Shown: positions 57,430 through 64,000 of the stretch, piece by piece | How positions within the stretch are numbered: position 1 is the first letter of the stretch | Layout of the letters: every line of letters begins with the position of its first letter | Source: Reticulitermes speratus | Lineage: Eukaryota; Arthropoda; Insecta; Blattodea; Rhinotermitidae | Direction: 5' to 3' | DNA: 64,000 nt | Assembly (NCBI GenBank): GCA_021186555.1 | Contig: JAJKFL010000003.1 | Coordinates: 41,994,408 to 42,058,407, forward strand | Notes under the pieces: generated by a model | Told to the model about the DNA's origin: nothing | What the model saw: only the letters and a program-made list of their open reading frames with translations | The model's database searches: none | Position numbers and translations under genes: made by a program

Positions 57430-59880
57430 AACCTAAAAACATGTTATTTTAAATGTAAAAAAACACAATTCCAGATCATAGCGTTGCCTAACCTTTTACG
57501 GTCATGGTCACAATGAAACTGTGCACCGAGACACACGAAATTTTGCATAGATAGACAATAATCACAGCAACAAAAGATGTACGGAATACTCTACACAAGG
57601 TAAAAAGACAAACATTTGGACGACAAATATTTGCAACACTGAACGTAGTAAAAGGAAATCTGCAAATCACAAATACCATAAAAACGTCCCTTCAATAAGT
57701 ACCTAAAACTCCAAAGATATTTATTGAAATATTCCCAAAATGGTCGTCGCTTTTCATGAATTGTTAACTCAGCGTTGGTTGTTAGTTGCGTACCGAATAC
57801 ATACCAAAGCTGCTTTAGAAAGCAGAAGAGCCAAGACCCCAACTACGCCGCGACGGAAGCCTGAAATCTCGCAAATCCCAAAATGTTTCGACCTGACAAG
57901 ATCATCAATCTTCCAGACCTTTGCTTAGACAAAGTGCTGACACCCGTTTATGCACATTCTCCACCATTCATTAACATTCCGTTTCTCTTTACATTTTCGA
58001 TATTTCCACTGAATTATCCATTACTTAATACGTCTACAGCATACCTAGGGTCGTCCTCATTATTGCTTACACTGCTTGGGCCCCAAATGTTCTTTATACC
58101 ATGCTTTCAATATCCTCGCCGCTTGTCCCACGTACTTCATTTCAGCCCAGAGAGAGGAGCTCTCGATACGTATGGCTGCGCGAGGTTTTGGAGAATCAGC
58201 AGCAGCTGTCTGACACTTTAACAACATAAGCGTAAAAACTGCATTAAAATATGACAACATTACACCGGAGCATCTACTGTTGCTCAAGTACAAGAGAACT
58301 CCCCCCGTTCTTCATGAAACCAGAAGGTTCATTGCCAAGTTCACAGGAGCCGAGCAATGGGTCACATGAATCCAGTCTGTTATTTTAATACCCACTTTAA
58401 TATCATCTAAAATTTAAGAGTATACATTACAATTATTCTCTTCTTTTAAGATTTTCAGACTCAAATGTTAAACGCACCTATCATCACCCCTATTCGTGCT
58501 ACCTACGCTGCCCAATACACTACTTATTTCGTTAAAAACTGCAAAAGCTTATAAATTCATCGAAAATTACGTTGCTTAAAGATGCTGCATTGAGATCAGG
58601 AATTATTTCTGATTACAGTAGGCCGTTAACTAAAGAACTATTTTCCCCTTATTGTTGGTTAATTTAGCAAAAGTTACGCATCTTTGAAAGACAAGACGAT
58701 TACTGAACATGAACTTGGCAGAATGCAGCAGGAAGCGGTCGTGGCTCAACTTAAGGAACTATAGGAGTACTTGCTTGGAAAGTCAAAAGAAAATTGCCGA
58801 ATTATCACTCAGAAGAGTCTGTCGCTGGACCTTCCAAATACTGATCATAAATACTGACCTCTCTAATACGACCCCCGGTAAGGGCTAGCTAAATAGGAAT
58901 TAGGAAAGAATCTGCGACGCCCTCTTCCAACAGAACACCCCGGAGTCAGGTTAGGGCCTCTGAGACAAAGCAAAAACTATCTCAGCTTAGCCAGTAACCG
59001 ATCAAAACTCGAATTGTGTAACTCTAGGATGTCTGTACAGTCACCAGTACAGTCCTGTGCTTGGAAATGGGTTATTAAATTGGGAGCTAAGAGTTTTACA
59101 GCGTGCTTCATTGAGTGCTTTGAATTCGACAGAGTTTACTAAAGTACTAAATATATATATAACATTTTAATTATCTCTCTCCCTATATATATATTATCTC
59201 GAAGTTAGGCTAGTCCGCACTCTGACAGCAGCGAGCTAGCTGTTACTGACCTCACTAGACTCGTTCTGACAGGGTATGAATGTAAATTTCTACACATTTG
59301 GCGTCTTTGTTCAAATGGCATGTGGGTGAGGGACACAGTAACCTACATGGTAGGAAAAAAAACCGAAATTTACTACCTAAAATGTGGACCTTTGTGTCAC
59401 CTCATATGAACTAAGACAGGTCACAACCTATAAATTCAGTTAATACCAGCTGGCGTAAAAGTCTATTAAAAAATTAAACACTTTTGGAAACAATTTTCGA
59501 ACAGAATAAATCTGTCCTATTTGATATTGCTGGATCGGTCTGCACCATTTATCAATGTGTCCAGAGCATGAGGATTGTGCTCCGGTTACTAAGGATTTTT
59601 TCGCCCTCGTTGTGTTTTTGTGGCGGCCACCAGAAGCGCTACTGTGCTGGGGTTTCTGAACAGTTATTCTCTACCGTCATCTGTCATCTACAAAAGGATT
59701 TTCTCATGGAGGAAGTTGGTATGCCTGCTGGACACAACTAAAAGGAGAGGCTGAGTCATATGATACTCCATAAGCTATGTGTGGTCAAGCTGATAGCTTC
59801 TTTCTCAGTATGTGAAGATAAATCCAGTACCTAAGATCACTCTAGAATTGCGAGATTGAGGTTTTCATAGCTTTGTTTTT
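57430..59880. other. No recognised gene
   Basis: (TA)n patches at 59150-59161 and 59184-59195. The 112-codon ORF at 57883-58221 lacks motifs. Confidence 0.45.
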
Positions 59881-59989
59881 GAAAAGGCGGATGCTTTGTG
59901 TTATGACGCGGTGTCATCGGTTTATTTTTCCCGATGCACCTTCATCAACAATGGTAAAGAGGTCCCAGAGGAAGGCGTTTTTCTGGGAC

Positions 59990-60112
59990 ATCATGACAGC
60001 TGAAAATAAAGGCACAAGTTCCGTCGAAACGTCGGGAACCACTGACCCAATGGCACAGCGTCATACCCCAGAAAACCTGAATCCTCAGTATACTATTCTT
60101 CATAACCCATGA
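59990..60112 (+). ncRNA. Hammerhead-like motif in interspersed repeat
   Basis: CTGAAAA (60000-60006, one change from CTGAAGA) precedes a poorly paired segment with AAGGCACAAGTTCCG, then GAAA (60026-60029) and CGTC ending at 60033, giving the GUC triplet. The downstream GGGAACCACTG... and CATACCCCAGAAAACCTGAA correspond to the 3' part shared with the copies at 43.1 and 63.2 kb. Confidence 0.45.
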
Positions 60113-60114
60113 AC

Positions 60115-60995
60115 GAGCGTAAATTGATTAAAATTCCTTCGAGTCCACGTGAAGAAAAAGATGAATGTGAATATTCCTCGTAGGCCTATACGTTCAATCG
60201 CTCTTTAACGGCCAGACTTAAGCACACATACTTGCTTTACTCTCGTAGACATATTTTCAAGGCTATCGAATCATAAAACTGAGATAGGCGGGACATGTAG
60301 CACATATGAGTGAGATGTGAAATTCCTACAAAAATGTAGACAAAAAGACTGAAGTGTCACTTACGAGACACACGTAGATACGTGTACTGAACTCAAATGG
60401 CTCATCACACGGTGCAGTAGGGGGCTCTTGTAAACAAAGTAATGACTTTCAGTTTCTAATAAAAGGCTAGAAGTCTTCGCCTGCTGTTTTCCATTAGTCT
60501 AATATTCTTTCTTCGACGAAAGTTTTAAAGAAGTATTTGTGGGGCACGGAAGGTTCTCATTCAGTTGAACGGCACGTGTCACATTTCAGAAGTCAGTAAA
60601 CTTCATAGCAGTTTGGGGGTTGGATCTAATGTCTTCTCTTATAAAATACTCTTATTTGGTGATCTAATTTAATTTACAAATACTTTAAATTATTTTGAAA
60701 CTAACTGAAATTATTTCACCCTCTTTAACCCATTACACAAATGACATTTCACCTTTGAATAAAGACCTCAATTGAAATGATTCATACTAAAGCCACAGGC
60801 AAATATCCATTAATATTAACAATAATATCATACTCAATTCTGCTCTTTTGTTATCTTCGCTTTTCAAGTAACTAACTCTTTGTAGTAGAGTCAATCTTTA
60901 TTATCAAACAGTCCCTCAGCTGTTTTAAGAGTTTCCTGGCCTTTTACGGAACCCGAAGCTTCATTACAGTATTCCAACAATTCAGCAATTAGGAA
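60115..60995. other. No recognised feature
   Basis: No supported gene or repeat. Confidence 0.4.
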
Positions 60996-60999
60996 CTAC

Positions 61000-61320
61000 T
61001 CAGCGTGTATGATAAGAAAGTGTATCCTTCATATCCATATTCACAGTAATCAACAACCTGTAGCAACATCTTCCAAGTGGTCCCCCCCCCCCTTCTGTTT
61101 TCCGAACAAAATATATATTTCTGACCTCCGCCATGCATTCCACATTTCTCGCCCTATTCACCTTTCCTGATTTCCTTATCCTCATGATATTTTGTCTGTT
61201 AAAAACGATAAATTATGTAATATTTTACATCTTCCTCTCATTTCCCTCCCTCTTCAGTCCTAACATTCTTCTAACTGCCTTTTCTATCATCACTGTTTTC
61301 ACTCACGAAAATCCAAACCG
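61000..61320 (-). pseudogene. LINE ORF2 C-terminal fragment
   Basis: The minus strand translates as EKAVRRMLGLKREG, then IMRIRKSGKVNRARNVECMA, EVRNIYFVRKTEGGGGPLGR and LLITVNMDMKDT. These follow the order NKVLRRIFGLKRDE, IIRVIKSRRVRWAGHVARMG, ERRNAYRVLVGKPEGKRPLG and WEDNIKMDLKEI. The C-terminal 61 codons (61185 to 61000) are open. Upstream there are stops. A run of C at 61080-61090 lies within the KTEGGGG segment, where it adds Gly codons on the coding strand. Confidence 0.75.
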
Positions 61321-61324
61321 AAGT

Positions 61325-61730
61325 TCAACAGATCGCATGTTTTCAGCGCTCAAAAACGAGTAGCCTGGAGGAATATTTAATTAATTTTTCATGGTTCATA
61401 CAGTGATATCATTAGAGAATATGGCTTTAGAGCTTTGTTATTTTTAAAGCTTTCGTGCCGAACAAACTCACTGAATTGCTGTCGGCCTGCCGGCTAGGTC
61501 AATTGCAGGCTAAAGATCAAGCTTCCGGAGACCTACTGCCTTTGGTCTCTCCTCACCATCAGAGCGATTGTCGCTGCTGATAGCCCCAGAAAATTTCGTG
61601 GCTTCAGAATTTCTTTCCCTGCCCTACAAAAAGTTTAAATCCTTAACACTTTATTTGCAACGTTCGATATGAAATAAACTACGAAATGTATTTATGGAAA
61701 TTTAAAAAATGAATGGTGTAAGCTAATCTA
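61325..61730. other. No recognised feature
   Basis: No supported gene or repeat. Confidence 0.4.
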
Positions 61731-61734
61731 ATAT

Positions 61735-61960
61735 GAGATCCGTAAAATCTATATAAGGCACATTACTGGGGAAAGATTAAACGCAAACATTACTGAATTT
61801 CAACGAGTAAAAATCACACGGTTACACACGTGTGCTTCTATACGAATCCGAAAGTCGGACGTTACAGAAAGAACACATGAGCGTAATATAGGCGGCAAAA
61901 TCTGATTCCTCAGACAGGTCGCAATGTGTAGACTGATAAATAATAAATGCAATTAAAATA
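61735..61960 (+). pseudogene. LINE ORF2 C-terminal fragment
   Basis: The plus strand gives CKLI, stop, YEIRKIYIRHITGERLNAN and then, from about 61830, LLYESESRTLQKEHMSVI, stop, AAKSD and, after a one-base shift, FLRQVAMCRLI. This corresponds to LLYGSESWTLQKEHMSRIQAAEMRFLRSVAGYRLID of a non-LTR family close to that at 26.3 kb. Confidence 0.65.
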
Positions 61961-62079
61961 TTTTAGAATAATTTGTGAAGTCAAGCCGCAGTGGTTTATT
62001 GTCATAAACAAGTACGCCAATTTTTCACATAACTGATTTACCCATGGCAAGATGTGCATGATATGAACTTCTACTATGC

Positions 62080-62427
62080 CAGGGGTGGCCAAACTTGCTT
62101 AACGTAAGAGCCACATCCGACAAACTTCAGATGTTTCAGAGCCGCAAGACATGAACAAATAAAACACACACGTTTTTATTGTTACGTGCACATTTTGTTA
62201 CAAAAATTCTTAAATATATTTACTCGCCATGAACATTAAACTTGCGTTTTAATCCAGTGGACTCTCAGTTTATGCACGGTAAATAATTATAGAGTTTAAA
62301 ATCTTTTTATTTGCCTTTTATATGAATTGTAATGGAAAAAGGAGCTCAGCCAACATATTTCCGCGAGCCGCATATTATATGACAAAGAGCCGCACGTGGC
62401 TCGCGAGCCGCGGTTTGGTCACCCCTG
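62080..62427. mobile_element. Non-autonomous hAT transposon, 348 bp, perfect 8-bp duplication
   Basis: Begins CAGGGGTGGCCAAACTTG and ends with the complement of CAGGGGTGACCAAACCGC, so the terminal inverted repeats agree at 14 of the first 15 bases. TACTATGC occurs immediately before (62072-62079) and after (62428-62435), a perfect 8-bp target duplication, the hAT hallmark. GAGCCGC and GAGCCAC words recur near both ends as subterminal repeats. There is no ORF, so it needs a transposase from elsewhere. Confidence 0.95.
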
Positions 62428-62439
62428 TACTATGCCACT

Positions 62440-63055
62440 GGGTGCAATGTTAGACAGAAGCCCGTAGTCCCAGCACTATAGGAAACAAACATTCTGCTAC
62501 TTTACGTACATTCGTTTGTCCCGCAGTTTTGTGCACTCAAAAACAAATTCTTCTAAGAACTGACCAGAGGTGTTCTTGACAATAAGCTCCTCATATCAGT
62601 TCAGTCAGCTGTTAAATTTAAAATACGCCCAAAAGTCTGCGAACGAAATTTAACACGTCTATAACCAGTGATTCACTAGTTGGTACCATCAGATCCCAAG
62701 GTAAAGAACATTTCCGCGTGGTCGCCACGACGTCACTTTACATGTTAAAAAAAATGTTCCATGCACAAGAATTGCACAACTTTTCCAAGCTCTGTTTCAT
62801 TGTCATTTTAGGACCCTAAAACAAGTGGCTGTATTGTTTCTACCGCCTTACAAGTTCGGCCTCTGTCATTTTGTTGTTAGTCCAGTCGTACAAAAAGTTC
62901 ACCAGTTTCGTGAAAATCATAGTGCATTTAAACATCTGGAATAGGATAACAAACAAATACACACAGTGGCGTAAGCAAAGCACATTGCATCTTAAGGCAG
63001 GACACTAGGATGAGTGGAGCGTATTCAAGTGGTCTTACCTATTGCATCCTTTCGA
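62440..63055. other. No recognised feature
   Basis: No supported gene or repeat. Confidence 0.4.
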
Positions 63056-63059
63056 CTAA

Positions 63060-63215
63060 TAAACAGTCACCGACCATCCAAAGGATTATAGTGCTTTTAT
63101 CCTCAGGATCGTAGAAGTGCTTCATCCCGAAGAAGATGGCAGCACGATGTTTCGAAATGTCGGTTAACTATTTACCAGCCGACAGCGCCTAACATCCCAG
63201 AAGACTTGAGTGTTC
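63060..63215 (+). ncRNA. Hammerhead-like motif in interspersed repeat
   Basis: GAAGAAGATGGCAGCACGAT and TTTC precede GAAA (63154-63157), TGTC (63158-63161) and GGTTAACTATTTACCAG. Aligned with 22843-22877, the copies share AGCA..CGAT.TTTCGAAA. Here the first core block has a 3-base insertion-like change and helix II is broken, but the GUC triplet is intact. The 3' part CTAACATCCCAGAAGACTTG is shared with the 60.0 kb copy. Confidence 0.45.
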
Positions 63216-63219
63216 AGTA

Positions 63220-64000
63220 ACACCGCTGTGATAACCTCACATATCGCATAAAAACTAAGCATTTTAATTTCCTGTAACGAAAACAGTCAAAGAACGTAAT
63301 TCGTCATATTTGTGATGATTACAACTACATATCCGTTTCCTTACCTTGTTTCAAAAGGCGATATTAAGTTGTATTAAGCTGTATTCTGCAGTACGCACTT
63401 TCGAAGTCAGTAGTGGTTCAGATTATTGTTGGGGTGGGGTTTGTGGGGGCAGGGGGGAGGGGGTGTCTGTACAAAAGGAGGGGATACAGCAAGACTAATG
63501 ACGGTCTTCCTGCAGTTGTGTGTGCGACAGTTCGCGTTGAAAGGAAGAAAAGAATGAATAAGACACAGAAAAACACACATACGCAAGTAACAGGCAAGAA
63601 TGAGCTAGGGGAAAAAGAGAAACGCTGATATAGTGCACAGACTCCATTGCTGAATTCGTGTCTTTTGTTTACTAATGTTATTATTTTACTATTTTCATTG
63701 TATCACAACTGGGTTTTGTACTTTCAGTAGAATACTGGTTTATTTTCGTTGCATGTCTCGGTAATTTATTTTGCCACCGCCAGGCAAAAGTTTACATGAA
63801 TGTTAAACTGAAATGCGTTTTCCTATTTCATAAAAATCGTAATATCGAATTAAATTTCTTTAAAATTTTCACACTGAAGAATGTCCATTGCAGATGTCAG
63901 AAGGCATGCGAAAGTGCACTGATTGTATAAAAACTGAGTTAGTACTTGAGAATTAGGTTCTTCTGGGCCATGACACTGCGCCACACCAGAAGAACGGAAG
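63220..64000. other. No recognised gene
   Basis: A G-rich patch at 63429-63470 (GGGGTGGGG, GGGGGAGGGGG) could form G-quadruplexes. The 71-codon ORF over it is low complexity. The last 150 bases show no known motif. Confidence 0.45.

Overview
This window reads as gene-poor, AT-rich nuclear DNA from an animal, most likely an insect. The evidence is an intact mariner transposase, several tRNA-derived SINE families with split Pol III promoter boxes, many 3' fragments of non-LTR retrotransposons, long satellite arrays and dinucleotide runs. There are no operons, ribosome-binding sites or dense ORFs. The mix of repeat families resembles what I know from large polyneopteran genomes such as cockroaches, termites and stick insects. 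That placement is inference from memory, not a search. No host gene could be established. One possible terminal exon (near 39.3 kb) and two weak overlapping exon candidates (5.4-5.8 kb) are listed at low confidence. Many available ORF starts are GTG or TTG, which means nothing in this kind of genome.

Layout. 0-5 kb: 3' half of a dead DDE transposase, a hammerhead-like relic, a SINE with target-site duplication, a LINE tail. 5-11 kb: weak exon candidates, a 56-bp minisatellite, a second hammerhead-like relic, a LINE tail, then a complete 1312-bp mariner (8957-10268) with perfect 30-bp inverted repeats, TA duplications and an uninterrupted 345-residue transposase, followed by a SINE. 12-21 kb: LINE and SINE relics, a decayed ~40-bp tandem array (18.9 kb) and a second, dead mariner (19769-21001). 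22-26 kb: a SINE, a hammerhead-like repeat, a 28-copy 43-bp satellite (23.55-24.75 kb), another SINE, a LINE tail. 29-39 kb: LINE and SINE relics, two pogo/Tigger-like pieces, an hAT-like relic, and a full SINE with 13-bp target duplications. 41-46 kb: a TGG-rich array, a 324-bp fold-back element with hammerhead-like motifs in both arms, a related repeat, and two LINE tails. 47-57 kb: dense mixed SINE, LINE and hammerhead-like relics, an 80-bp tandem duplication, a 118-bp hairpin MITE. 57-64 kb: a high-copy repeat fragment, two LINE tails, a 348-bp non-autonomous hAT element with a perfect 8-bp duplication, and two more hammerhead-like repeats.

The most interesting thread is a dispersed family carrying the hammerhead ribozyme core (CTGANGA, a hairpin, GAAA, then a very short palindromic stem III and an NUH triplet) at nine or more places, often as inverted pairs. 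Two sites are good by eye: 49192-49226, with an intact core, a perfect 7-bp helix II and a GUC triplet; and 42339-42385, where core, stem III and a 6-bp helix I all fit. The second thread is at least ten independent 3'-truncated tails from a few non-LTR retrotransposon families, in both orientations. The SINEs were presumably mobilised by such elements.
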